Shown: positions 32,739 to 40,607, numbered from the stretch's first letter. The stretch: 64,000 nucleotides of DNA from Halobacillus halophilus (GCF_020171985.1 NZ_JAIVAL010000006.1:62001-126000), one strand, 5' to 3'. Numbers and translations are program-made. Notes: generated by a model not told the origin, from the letters alone.

Positions 32739-32794
32739 TTGACAGGGTGGAGGTCGTTGGTTCGAGCCCAATCGGAATCATCCATACAAAGTGC
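32739..32794 (+). repeat. Attachment site copy 3 (right end of island 2)
   Basis: Identical 56 bases to copies 1 and 2. To the left, 32508-32738 holds no gene but is the arm region of island 2. To the right comes terminator version 3. Confidence 0.95.
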
Positions 32795-32797
32795 GAA

Positions 32798-32841
32798 GGC
32801 GTTATGATCCGTATCCAGAGCGGGTTGTAGCGTCTTTTTTT
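32798..32841 (+). terminator. Terminator version 3 after att copy 3
   Basis: A 14-bp stem of 32798-32811 (GGCGTTATGATCCG) with 32821-32834 (CGGGTTGTAGCGTC), including G-U pairs, followed by seven T and GTTGTATT, a tail also seen after version 1. Possibly the original tRNA terminator. Confidence 0.8.
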
Positions 32842-33084
32842 GTTGTATTTCTGGACCAATTATAAATTTATATTCGAACAATCTACCTATAATTATATTG
32901 TAAGGTTAGTAAGGAAGAGTGGAAAATAAGAAAAAAAGTAGTTATTGAAGGAATATGGAAAGATTTATCGAATTATTTTGCTATTAAGTCATTAATTCTA
33001 TTGAGATAAGGAGGGCAGTAAGCGGTCATAATGTCAACGATTAGTGGGCCATGGAGCTTAGTGGTTAATAAAATTATGTATGAC

Positions 33085-33178
33085 AGAACAGTCGAGTAAG
33101 GGAAGGTTAATCTCATTCTTAACGTGTAAAAGAATGGAAGTTAAGCAACCGTTTACCATGAGACTGTTCTTTTTTTTA
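33085..33178 (+). ncRNA. Structured RNA ending in a U-tract, upstream of the matrixin gene
   Basis: AGAACAGTC (33085-33093) pairs with GACTGTTCT (33162-33170) and is followed by eight T. Inside are CATTCTT/AAGAATG (33114-33120 with 33130-33136) and GGTT/AACC (33105-33108 with 33147-33150). A multi-stem RNA closed by a terminator stem fits an sRNA or a leader/attenuator of the protease gene 75 bases on. I match no known riboswitch. The rest of 32842-33252 shows no gene. Confidence 0.45.
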
Positions 33179-33252
33179 TCTTTACCAAGCTAAACCTTTT
33201 CTTAATGTCCATTGCTTTAGCTCAGGTTCAGAGGGAGGCGTGGTGACGTTCC

Positions 33253-34431
33253 ATGGATAAAATAAATTCGCAATTTTTAAGCATGGGAGATCAGAATCGT
33301 AAAGTTATTTATCTGAAGAAATACCTGAAGAAGTTTGGTTACTATCAATCTTGTCCTTGTCTTGAAGAAGCATTCTGTAAACATCTCGATAAATCAGTGA
33401 AGGATTATCAGTTGTATTTTGGATTGTCTATTACCGGAAAATTAGACGAATCTACTATTACTCAGATGCAAAAGCCGAGGTGTGGATTGCCTGATTTGTT
33501 ACCTGGAGAAGAAGTTCGTGAGAAAGTAAACGATTATAGTCTAAGTGGTGGTAAGTGGGAAAATACGAACATCAGGTATTTTTTTCAAAATGGAACGAGC
33601 GATATTTCTGGGACCAATGAATGGGATATTATGCGTCAGGCAATGGATCGTTGGGCGGATGTTACGCCTTTAATATTTACACAAGTGACGACGGAAGCGG
33701 ACGCTGATATTCGATTTTTATGGGCAACAGGAAGTCATGGAGATGATGATCCATTTGATGGCTTTGGAAATGTACTTGCTCACGCTTTTTATCCACCTCC
33801 TGTAAACTCACGTCCTACTGCTGGCGATGTTCATTTTGATAACGATGAAAAATGGGATACAGAGGACGGTGGATTTTGGTGGTGGAGGCGACGTGATCTT
33901 CTGACTGTGGCGATTCATGAAGTCGGCCACGCTCTTGGTCTAGCCCATTCTACTATAGATAACGCGATTATGTGGCCTACTTATGAAGGGGAGAGGAGAA
34001 CTTTACATTCTGATGACATCGAAGGGATACAGGCGCTTTATGGTTCTCCAGTCAGGCCCGCCGGTTCAAGGTTCGCAGAAGCAAGTATGTGGGCATTAAA
34101 GAATATGGGAGGGTACGGAACCATTTCGATTGATTTAGGGCGTCCTCGGCGCTTTGCCGCATGGGGAACCATCACCATGATGGATTCTCTATCCGATTTA
34201 GATAGAGATAACGCTGTTGTTGCAGAGGTGTTTCAAGTTGATGGAGTCGAAACATGGAAAGCTGTATTTGGTGGTGATCACTGGGGTGCTGCTGGTAATT
34301 CCTCTAATGTACACCAGGGAGCGTATGTTGGTTTTGGGCAAACCATTACTTTTCGAATTCGTTCCATACACCCTAATGATATGGAAGCTTACGGTGTGGG
34401 GGCAGTTATGGTACTTGATGATGAAATATAG
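33253..34431 (+). CDS. Matrixin-like zinc metalloprotease (M10A) with cysteine switch and C-terminal beta domain
   Basis: A 392-residue protease with domain order like animal MMPs. First, a peptidoglycan-binding-like prodomain (residues 1-75, SVKDYQLYFGLSITGKLD) ending in the cysteine-switch motif PRCGLPD at 75-81. Next, the catalytic domain with HEVGHALGLAH at residues 222-232 and the Met-turn AIMWPTYEG. Last, a C-terminal domain of about 110 residues (ASMWALKNMGGYGTISIDLG to the end). The switch Cys would block the zinc until the prodomain is cut. There is no signal peptide or membrane segment, odd for this family. The C-terminal domain reappears as the separate gene at 34746. GAGGGAGG lies 13 bases upstream. 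Confidence 0.9.
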   Translation: MDKINSQFLSMGDQNRKVIYLKKYLKKFGYYQSCPCLEEAFCKHLDKSVKDYQLYFGLSITGKLDESTITQMQKPRCGLPDLLPGEEVREKVNDYSLSGGKWENTNIRYFFQNGTSDISGTNEWDIMRQAMDRWADVTPLIFTQVTTEADADIRFLWATGSHGDDDPFDGFGNVLAHAFYPPPVNSRPTAGDVHFDNDEKWDTEDGGFWWWRRRDLLTVAIHEVGHALGLAHSTIDNAIMWPTYEGERRTLHSDDIEGIQALYGSPVRPAGSRFAEASMWALKNMGGYGTISIDLGRPRRFAAWGTITMMDSLSDLDRDNAVVAEVFQVDGVETWKAVFGGDHWGAAGNSSNVHQGAYVGFGQTITFRIRSIHPNDMEAYGVGAVMVLDDEI

Positions 34432-34449
34432 ACAAACTAAGAAAGGAAA

Positions 34450-34728
34450 ATGCCGATGTTAGTTTATATGATCTATGATAAAAGCAGTGGAGAAATCGTA
34501 CACATGCATCGTAATGTAGATATTCATGGAAGAAGTTACACGTGTACAGAAGAAGAAATTCATCGGATGATACCTCCTCATATTGATCGAAAATCTGTTG
34601 GCTATATTTCAACTGAACTTGATCAACCTCCTTCAGGAAGGCAAGTGAAAATGAGTGTAGATCTAACGAAAAATGCACTTATTAAGACATTCATCGATAA
34701 AGATGCGCCTATTGAAAAGAATGAATAA
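34450..34728 (+). CDS. Hypothetical protein between protease and its duplicated domain
   Basis: A 92-residue protein beginning MPMLVYMIYDKSSGEIVHMH, with alternating beta-like pattern, then a helix (EEEIHRMIPPHI) and a C-terminal part rich in Lys. GAAAGGAA lies before the ATG. I do not recognise the family. It lies 18 bases after the protease gene and 17 before the next, so all three likely form one operon. Confidence 0.6.
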   Translation: MPMLVYMIYDKSSGEIVHMHRNVDIHGRSYTCTEEEIHRMIPPHIDRKSVGYISTELDQPPSGRQVKMSVDLTKNALIKTFIDKDAPIEKNE

Positions 34729-34745
34729 TAGTCAGGAGGTGGAAT

Positions 34746-35099
34746 ATGGACGCATATGAAATTAGCATGTGGGGACTGAAAAATCATGGCGGCAGCAACA
34801 CTGTAACGATTGATCTCGGACGGAACAGAAGCTTTCTTGCCTGGGCATCGGTAACCATGATTGATTCACTTAATGATTTTGATGCGGACAATGCTGTTGT
34901 TGCAGAGGTGTTTCAAGTTGATGGTGTCGAAACATGGAAAGCAGTATATGGAGGGGAACACTGGGGTTCTGCCGGAGATTCTTCCAATGTTCACCAGGGA
35001 ACTTACGTAGGATACGGCCGCAGAATCACCTTTCGGATCAGGTCGGTTCATTCAAGTGATTTAGATTCATATGGTATGGGTGTAGTAGTGGCTCAATAG
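34746..35099 (+). CDS. Stand-alone copy of the protease C-terminal domain
   Basis: A 117-residue protein homologous over its whole length to the last 110 residues of the matrixin (about 70 percent identical by eye; shared VVAEVFQVDGVETWKAV and SSNVHQGxYVGxGxxITFRI). At DNA level 32 bases around GCTGTTGTTGCAGAGGTG are identical, so the duplication is recent or was homogenised. Without signal peptide. It may be a binding or inhibitor module for the protease or an independent lectin-like domain. AGGAGGT precedes the ATG. Confidence 0.75.
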   Translation: MDAYEISMWGLKNHGGSNTVTIDLGRNRSFLAWASVTMIDSLNDFDADNAVVAEVFQVDGVETWKAVYGGEHWGSAGDSSNVHQGTYVGYGRRITFRIRSVHSSDLDSYGMGVVVAQ

Positions 35100-35111
35100 T
35101 GATGCCGAGTG

Positions 35112-35200
35112 TTGTCCGACTCCATTTGTTATCATCTGTATAAAGTGCTAAGAGATATGCTCCGTATCTGAGGGCATTGAAAGCTTCTTTTAATGTGCTG
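35112..35200 (+). repeat. Decayed fourth copy of the tRNA-Val 3' end and terminator
   Basis: From ATCATC (35131) onward the sequence aligns with 32776 onward of att copy 3: about 30 of 39 positions match with one gap, including AAAGTGC, TATG and TCCGTATC. The 20 bases before it also resemble the degraded T arm (GTTGTCCGACTCCA for GTTGGTTCGAGCCCA). A weak remnant of the terminator stem follows, then TTCTTTTAA. I read it as the relic of an older integration site. Confidence 0.5.
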
Positions 35201-35377
35201 AAAAATTTCCTTAAGATTTTGAGCGCGTTTTGGCAAATAAAGTAAAGCATCTTTAAAAAACTTTTTGAATATAGTATTTATGATTTGGAAGGTGAAAATA
35301 AGAGTGTTAGACTTGATATATCTTTGAACCTTTCATGATTGGAATGGGCATGCCCCCTACGAAAGATTATTCAAAGG

Positions 35378-35465
35378 TGTGGCCTCACCTTCAATTAAAG
35401 GGTGGGGCTTTTTCTTTTAAATCCGTTACATAAGAAGCCCCGGGTGGTTTTAATAACCCGGGGCT
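35378..35465. terminator. Two hairpins upstream of the lipoprotein gene end
   Basis: GCCTCACCTT with AAGGGTGGGGC and a T run (about 35383-35415) points rightward. AGCCCCGGGT and ACCCGGGGCT (35436-35465) form a strong stem without a long T run and probably end the minus-strand lipoprotein gene. The 35201-35377 stretch holds no gene. Confidence 0.7.
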
Positions 35466-35472
35466 GATTTAA

Positions 35473-36105
35473 TTAACTTAATTCCAGATAAAGCTCATTT
35501 GGGTTAATAAAATTAAAACTACTGACTTTTCCTTCTTCATTCGTTTGGGCATGGCCCCTGATTTCCACCGTTTTACCTTCACCGCTTTTGTTAGTGGTAT
35601 AGGACACATCTATCGAAAATTTATAATAGTCTTCCTTATCTTCTATCGTTATACCTTCCGTTTTTAACTGAATCTCTGGATATGCTGCTTTCAGGTAATA
35701 GGAAGCATCTGGAGAATCTATAAAAGAAGCTTCATAGAAACTGTCACTTACATAGGGTTTATAATGCTGCTCAAAGTATTCAGCAGAATCACTAAGGTGC
35801 TTCTGGTAGTCTTCGCTTCCAAAGTCCTTGTTTTTCATACCGTCTAATGCTTTTTCCAGCTTTTCATTCGGTCCATTAAACATGCTCTCTAAAGCAGCTT
35901 GTATGTTTTGCTTACTCTCACTTTCATCGTCTTTTTCTTTGGTTTCATCGTCTTTCTCTTTGGTTTCTTCGGCTGTGGCTTCGGAAGTTGAGTTGTTTTC
36001 TGCTCCTGAAGAACTTGAACCAGAACTGGAGTTAGAGCACCCGATAGCTAAAAACAGTATGGAAAACCACACGACAAACTTAAAATATTTTTTAATTCCT
36101 CTCAT
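35473..36105 (-). CDS. Putative lipoprotein
   Basis: A 210-residue secreted protein. N-terminal signal with lipobox LAIGC (Cys at residue 23), a Ser/Gly/Glu-rich spacer with an imperfect repeat KEKDDETKEKDDESES, and a soluble C-terminal domain of about 130 residues (AEYFEQHYKPYVSDSFYEAS, YKFSIDVSYTTNKSGEGKTV) that looks like a small NTF2-like or DUF domain. The function is unknown. It should be anchored on the outer face of the membrane. Its ribosome binding site is weak (GAGGA, 13 bases away). Confidence 0.7.
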   Translation of the reverse strand: MRGIKKYFKFVVWFSILFLAIGCSNSSSGSSSSGAENNSTSEATAEETKEKDDETKEKDDESESKQNIQAALESMFNGPNEKLEKALDGMKNKDFGSEDYQKHLSDSAEYFEQHYKPYVSDSFYEASFIDSPDASYYLKAAYPEIQLKTEGITIEDKEDYYKFSIDVSYTTNKSGEGKTVEIRGHAQTNEEGKVSSFNFINPNELYLELS

Positions 36106-36444
36106 ACTTTAAACAAAATCCTCTCCATTATAGAAATTTAATTCAACTTTGTTTACGAGAAATCCTCTTATAAAGTTTCAAATTATTCTATATTTGTATA
36201 ATGTTGGGTGGCTTTGAGGTAAGGCCAGTTTTTTTAAGCCGCAGATATAATGACAGGGGACTTTGGAAAAACGTCGTAAAGTTATCCTTGAATTTGACCT
36301 GTATAGGAGACTTAGCGATTTAAGGAAACGCCCCGCCTTCCGCCATAGGTGAGGATTTTTCCCAATGTGTACGATATGATCAGATAACAGTCTAATTTTT
36401 TAAAACCTCTGCTGTCTTTTAAAAGTGAGTAAGCAAAGCGTTGA

Positions 36445-36762
36445 CTACTTAGAGCCTGTGCTTTGCCTTTTGGCTGTTACGTTATAAGTATCTTTATGAC
36501 TTTTTTTCACTACATAATTCATAGACCCTAAATCTTTTTTCTTCATGCGTCCATTAATTCGTAGATTGTTTGTCTTATGTCGAAAGAACTCACGTGCTCC
36601 ATTATAGGTTGTGTACCAGCGCTTACCAATTAGGGTGAAGCCTCCATAATCATGCTCAGAAAGCTTGATTGGTCGAAAACATGTTCCAAATACTTCGTCT
36701 TCCCACTCTATAATACCTAATGCTTCTTGTTCATCCGTCCACATGCTGCATACTTTTTTCAC
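36445..36762 (-). CDS. Hypothetical protein
   Basis: A 105-residue basic protein starting at GTG 36762 with AGGGGGA ahead. It contains EWEDEVFGTCFRPIKLS and WYTTYNGAREFF blocks, with a Lys/Arg-rich C-terminus. I do not recognise it. A GCAAAGCG/TGCTTTGC hairpin after its stop (about 36433-36467) may end it. Accessory-region gene; function unknown. Confidence 0.5.
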   Translation of the reverse strand: MKKVCSMWTDEQEALGIIEWEDEVFGTCFRPIKLSEHDYGGFTLIGKRWYTTYNGAREFFRHKTNNLRINGRMKKKDLGSMNYVVKKSHKDTYNVTAKRQSTGSK

Positions 36763-37152
36763 TACTACTCCCCCTGAAAATAGTGTATTTTACCAAAAGC
36801 CAGTCCTCCAATTGCCGCTTTTTTGATGATGAAAGGTTAATAGATGTACCAAACAATCACTCCTTTTCTAAATAGTATGAACTACCTATTATTCCATAAT
36901 TTTCTGCAAAATTCCACAATTGAAAAAATAAATTTCAAACATAAAAAATCATGTTCTTTAAGATAAGACCTTACTTCAAAATAGAAATGCGAGAATAGCC
37001 GAATCTCACAGATGTACCCCTTTAGTAATAATCAACTCCTAAACGTGAAAAGTACGGCATAATGGTTATCACAATCGCTTTTTCTCATGTATAGTTAGAA
37101 CATAATACAGGAAGAATGAACGCGAATATTAATACACGAAAGGGGAGATAGA
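36763..37152. other. Noncoding stretch with the probable degV promoter
   Basis: About 390 A+T-rich bases with no gene. A possible promoter lies near 37060-37090 (TTATCA and TATAGT with an 18-base spacer), about 65 bases before degV. Nothing else seen. Confidence 0.4.
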
Positions 37153-38004
37153 ATGCGAAGAATCATCATATCGACTGAAAGCGGTGCTGACATACCGGAT
37201 GATTTAGTTGAAAAGTACAATATTCAAGTTGTTCCGATGCACATTATTATGGGTGGAAAGGATTATTTAGACGGTTCATTGCCAGTTCAGGATATATATG
37301 ACTATTACGAACGTACGAAGAAGATCCCCTCTACCACCTCGACAAATGTGCATGAATACCAAGAATTTTTTACAAACATAAGAAAGAAATTTCCGAATTG
37401 CACCATTATCCACATTGGCTATACATCAAAAGCGTCTTCTTCTTTTCAACATGCGGTCATGGCTGCGGAAGAATTTGAAAATATTTTTCTTATTGATGCT
37501 CTGAACGTTACGGGAGGATTAGCTGCTATTGTATTAGATGCCGCTAGAGTTTTAGAAAAAGAACCTGGCATTGAACCGGAACGCTTCGTTGAAAGAATAG
37601 AGAAGATCGTTCCTAAATCAAGGCTGGCTTTCATACCAGGCAGTCTTGAGTTTCTGAAAGCGGGAGGGCGAGTGAGCAATATGGCATCTCTCATCGGAAC
37701 TTTGTTGAGAATAAAACCATGCATTGAGTTGAAGGATGGAAAGCTTATGTCTACAAAGAAGTACCGCGGGAAAATGGGCAGAGCTACTGAAAACCTATTG
37801 AAGGATTACTTAACTGAATTCAATATCGATAGGAAGCAGATTTATTTTATTTATTCTATCGGACTGGATGAAAGGATCAAACATCGGATGGAGGAGGTTG
37901 CTAAAGCAAACGACTTCCAAAATATAAGATGGATCCAGGCGGGCGGGATGATTTCGACTCATTCTGGAGCCGGGGGCTTTGGGGTAGCTGGATTGGAGAA
38001 ATAG
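37153..38004 (+). CDS. DegV family protein (fatty acid binding)
   Basis: A 283-residue protein of the DegV fold, which binds a fatty acid for the FakA/FakB phosphorylation route of exogenous fatty acid use. It has the family start STESGADIPDDLVEKYNI, the substrate block IPSTTSTNVHEYQEFF (Ser/Thr contacts of the fatty acid carboxylate), and GSLEFLKAGGRVS in the C-terminal domain. The last residues match the DegV HSGAGGFGVAGL motif. It stands alone; FakA is not nearby, so a FakB role is inferred from the family only. Confidence 0.9.
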   Translation: MRRIIISTESGADIPDDLVEKYNIQVVPMHIIMGGKDYLDGSLPVQDIYDYYERTKKIPSTTSTNVHEYQEFFTNIRKKFPNCTIIHIGYTSKASSSFQHAVMAAEEFENIFLIDALNVTGGLAAIVLDAARVLEKEPGIEPERFVERIEKIVPKSRLAFIPGSLEFLKAGGRVSNMASLIGTLLRIKPCIELKDGKLMSTKKYRGKMGRATENLLKDYLTEFNIDRKQIYFIYSIGLDERIKHRMEEVAKANDFQNIRWIQAGGMISTHSGAGGFGVAGLEK

Positions 38005-38386
38005 TAAGCATTGGATTAGGAGTGAGGGGAAAAACTTGAAGCAGTTGAATCAGGAACTTGTTTGGTGTGGGTTTTTCATCGAAAGGAAAGCTGGGGACTG
38101 GCGGAACGTATCAATTCTAGTTAGTCACAATGGTGCTGTCCTATATGGATCATTTTAGGACGTTAGGCCAGCCCTCTTGTTAATGTAAGAATCTAATTTA
38201 CGTTTACCTTCAATTAATCATATCTGCGCTGGGTTTTATTATGAATTTCCAATTGTGAAACTTGAACTATTTAAATTATAAAGTATCTAATTAAAACTTT
38301 TGACCCGAATACCATAGTCTATTAAACATACATTACCAAATATGTTAGCGTTTAGTGGAAGCAATTATACAGGTGGAGGGTCAGGA
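38005..38386. other. Intergenic stretch without recognised features
   Basis: About 380 A+T-rich bases. No gene, repeat or promoter of good quality was found besides GGTGGAGGG, the ribosome binding site of the next gene at its right end. Confidence 0.4.
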
Positions 38387-38980
38387 ATGAAGAGAAAAGG
38401 ATCTTACAAAGCCGCTATTATTATTCTTTTATTAACTGCTTTAAGTGTGACGGCTTTTATAACAATAAATAAATATAACGCTTATCATGATTATCTTGAA
38501 AATCGAGTATTTGGTACTTCTATCAAGTGGTTTGATATTAATTTTGATTCTTACAGTGAGCTTATCGATGAGACCATAAGCGAGGAAACCATTGATTTAA
38601 AAACCGTTACCCAATTAAATAGTACATATACGTATGGACATGATCAATTCCTGGAGTTATCTCATATTGCCGAGGTATTAAAAGGTGCTGACTTAAATAG
38701 TAATCGGATTCTTGATAAGTTATCTGAGATATCCACTACTCTAACCTTGCTTAAACAAGAGGTAGAGGAAAATGGAACGAATACGCTGAAGCTTTCTCAA
38801 GATCAAGTTAAATTCTTAACGAATATCAAAGCATTCAATTCAATATTTAAAGATACATTAAAGGAATATTCAGAAGTAGATGGTGAAGAGTTTTTTGAAT
38901 ATGACAATCAATATTGGATTGAATATTTATCCAAAATAAGTAAGCGTTCGGATAGCATTATAATATATAACGTTTACTAA
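38387..38980 (+). CDS. Membrane-anchored hypothetical protein
   Basis: A 197-residue protein with one N-terminal membrane helix (KAAIIILLLTALSVTAFITI) after a basic start, and an extracellular helical domain rich in Asp, Glu, Leu and Ser. GGTGGAGGG precedes ATG 38387; an upstream in-frame ATG at 38342 has no site. I do not recognise the family. The pattern resembles small four-helix surface proteins of Bacillaceae. Confidence 0.6.
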   Translation: MKRKGSYKAAIIILLLTALSVTAFITINKYNAYHDYLENRVFGTSIKWFDINFDSYSELIDETISEETIDLKTVTQLNSTYTYGHDQFLELSHIAEVLKGADLNSNRILDKLSEISTTLTLLKQEVEENGTNTLKLSQDQVKFLTNIKAFNSIFKDTLKEYSEVDGEEFFEYDNQYWIEYLSKISKRSDSIIIYNVY

Positions 38981-39065
38981 TGCATGTTGTTTTTTACCTG
39001 TATAAAGCGCCTCGGTAGTCTAGTATTATCATAATCTAGTGGTTTAGGAATAACCCGGGCTTGTC

Positions 39066-39094
39066 TTGTCCATAAATCAGGTAAGGTATATAAT
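39066..39094 (+). promoter_or_regulatory. Promoter of the small ORF upstream of the MFS gene
   Basis: TTGTCC (39066-39071), 17-base spacer, perfect TATAAT (39089-39094). About 35 bases upstream of the 36-codon gene. Confidence 0.65.
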
Positions 39095-39128
39095 AAAAAC
39101 ATATCTTATACATAAAGGAGGGTAAATC

Positions 39129-39239
39129 ATGCATACGTTCAACTTAGACATCAAAAGTGAGAGTAAATATCTTCTTTATATGATGTCTATTATTGGAATT
39201 TCAGCCGTCCTCGGGACAGGTGTGTCCTTTTTTAGCTGA
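39129..39239 (+). CDS. 36-residue membrane peptide
   Basis: A small frame with AAAGGAGGG just before the ATG and a good promoter. Charged start (FNLDIKSESKY) followed by a hydrophobic helix (LLYMMSIIGISAVLGTGVSF). A terminator hairpin follows (about 39288-39322), then the MFS gene. It could be a small membrane protein or a leader peptide controlling the transporter; neither is shown. Confidence 0.45.
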   Translation: MHTFNLDIKSESKYLLYMMSIIGISAVLGTGVSFFS

Positions 39240-39287
39240 AATTTCATAGAAATGAACGTACGTATGAACTCCTAAAAATAGCGAAGA

Positions 39288-39322
39288 GAGCCGCGCGGGA
39301 GTATTTCCGTGTGGCTTTTTTA
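39288..39322 (+). terminator. Terminator or attenuator upstream of the MFS gene
   Basis: AGCCGCGCGG and CCGTGTGGCT pair around GAGTATTT, followed by six T. Located 50 bases after the small peptide gene and 24 before the MFS start. Confidence 0.8.
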
Positions 39323-39345
39323 TGTATGAGAGAGGACGAAAATGA

Positions 39346-40530
39346 ATGTTTAAAACAAAACGTAGTATTTACATGCTGTATGGCTATATATTTTTTGCGC
39401 AGTTATTTTTTGACCGTGCTTTATGGGTGATTTACCTTGGGGATAGAGGGATGACGTTCGGTCAAATTGGTATATTAGAAGCGTTTCTTCACTTGGCAAT
39501 TGTTCTATTCGAGGTGCCTACAGGAATGATTGCCGATTTGTACGGAAGAAAAGCGAGTCTACTGATCGGGAATTTGTTCAGTATCCTTTACGGACTGTTC
39601 ATGTTGATCAGTGGAACATTTTCTATGTTTACGTTGGCCTTCTTATCGATGGGTCTGATGATTACGTTCCATTCAGGTGCCGAGCAGGCGTTTGCTTACG
39701 ATACACTGAAAAATGAAAACCGTGAAAAGGAATATACGAAGGTGATGGGAACGATGACGGCTCTGGCCTTGTTATCGCTCAGCTTTGCCAAATTTCTCGG
39801 CGGTTTTATGGCAGACATCAGCTGGGAGTGGGTGTATGGATCCACCATCTTTACGCACGTTCTTGCGTTGATTCCACTTTTCTTTTTAAAAGAACCTGAA
39901 CGAGAAAAGACAGAAGAGGTGGCGGGCCGATGGTATAACCAATGGGTTCACCAATTTAAATTGGGTGTGAATGTATGGAGGAATAATCCGGCCATTCACC
40001 AGCCGGTGGTCCTGTTTATCCTGGCGAGTGCAGTGATGGTGATTCTCGTTTTTTACGGTCAGGAGTACTTTATTCAGGTAGGCTACTCTTCTGTGGTGGT
40101 AGGAGCCGTATTTACGGTGGAAGGACTCCTCGGGGTTGTAATGGCGAAGATGGCTTATAAGGTCGAAGAACGGTTTAAGTTCTTTAACATCCTGTATTAT
40201 GGTTTAGGGCTTTTCCTTTTGTTTTTCGCACTGTTTATTTTTGCTACGGACTGGGCTATTCTACTATCCTTTCTTTTCCTTGCCCAGCTGCTGAGTCTGT
40301 TCGAACCGATTTTCAGCTCATTCGTGCAAAACTTCTTGAAAAGTAACGTCAGGTCTACGTTTTTTTCGTTAATCGGGTTAATGGAGAGCTTTATGATTAT
40401 GGTCAGTTTTCCGTTATTCGGATTTGCGATTGAGCGTACGGGGTTTACCGATGGTTTTGCGGGATTGCTTGTTATCTTCGTCGCGATGGCCGGGGGATAT
40501 TTGATCGTTAATCGGGTTGTAAAGAGGTGA
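39346..40530 (+). CDS. MFS transporter
   Basis: A 394-residue major facilitator protein with about 12 membrane segments. MFS signature in the first half: EVPTGMIADLYGRKASLLIG (loop 2-3 motif G-x-x-a-D-r-x-G-R-k). It belongs to the drug or unknown-solute exporter type with an acidic FAFHSGAEQAFAYDTL-like stretch. The substrate is not indicated. Start ATG 39346 with AGAGGA upstream; ATG 39342 is in another frame. Followed by a terminator (AAAGGAG/CTCCTTT). Confidence 0.85.
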   Translation: MFKTKRSIYMLYGYIFFAQLFFDRALWVIYLGDRGMTFGQIGILEAFLHLAIVLFEVPTGMIADLYGRKASLLIGNLFSILYGLFMLISGTFSMFTLAFLSMGLMITFHSGAEQAFAYDTLKNENREKEYTKVMGTMTALALLSLSFAKFLGGFMADISWEWVYGSTIFTHVLALIPLFFLKEPEREKTEEVAGRWYNQWVHQFKLGVNVWRNNPAIHQPVVLFILASAVMVILVFYGQEYFIQVGYSSVVVGAVFTVEGLLGVVMAKMAYKVEERFKFFNILYYGLGLFLLFFALFIFATDWAILLSFLFLAQLLSLFEPIFSSFVQNFLKSNVRSTFFSLIGLMESFMIMVSFPLFGFAIERTGFTDGFAGLLVIFVAMAGGYLIVNRVVKR

Positions 40531-40533
40531 TAA

Positions 40534-40570
40534 AAGGAGTTTCTCATTTAGTGAGGAGCTCCTTTTCTAA
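40534..40570 (+). terminator. Terminator of the MFS gene
   Basis: AAAAGGAG... with ...CTCCTTTT, an inner TCTCATTTAGTGAGG part, and a short T run. Confidence 0.8.
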
Positions 40571-40607
40571 TTCATTGTATGAGTATTATGGAGAAGAACC
40601 TCTCTTC

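Larger units (their letters stand above)
26136..32794. mobile_element. Integrated island 2 with broken integrase and defence genes
   Basis: The 6.7 kb between att copies 2 and 3. It holds an integrase pseudogene, a TIR-domain protein, a DUF4352 lipoprotein, small unknown genes and an OLD-family nuclease. No replication or structural genes remain. The TIR and OLD genes are A+T-rich with different codon style from the integrase, lipoprotein and 30478 genes, suggesting several sources. With its own integrase dead, it could move only through another integrase using the same core, such as that of island 1. Confidence 0.8.

Noticed and set aside
38990-39012. CCTGTATAAAGCGCC resembling the flank of the att copies
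   Set aside because: Only about a dozen bases match, with no tRNA-like sequence before and no similar hairpin after; likely chance.
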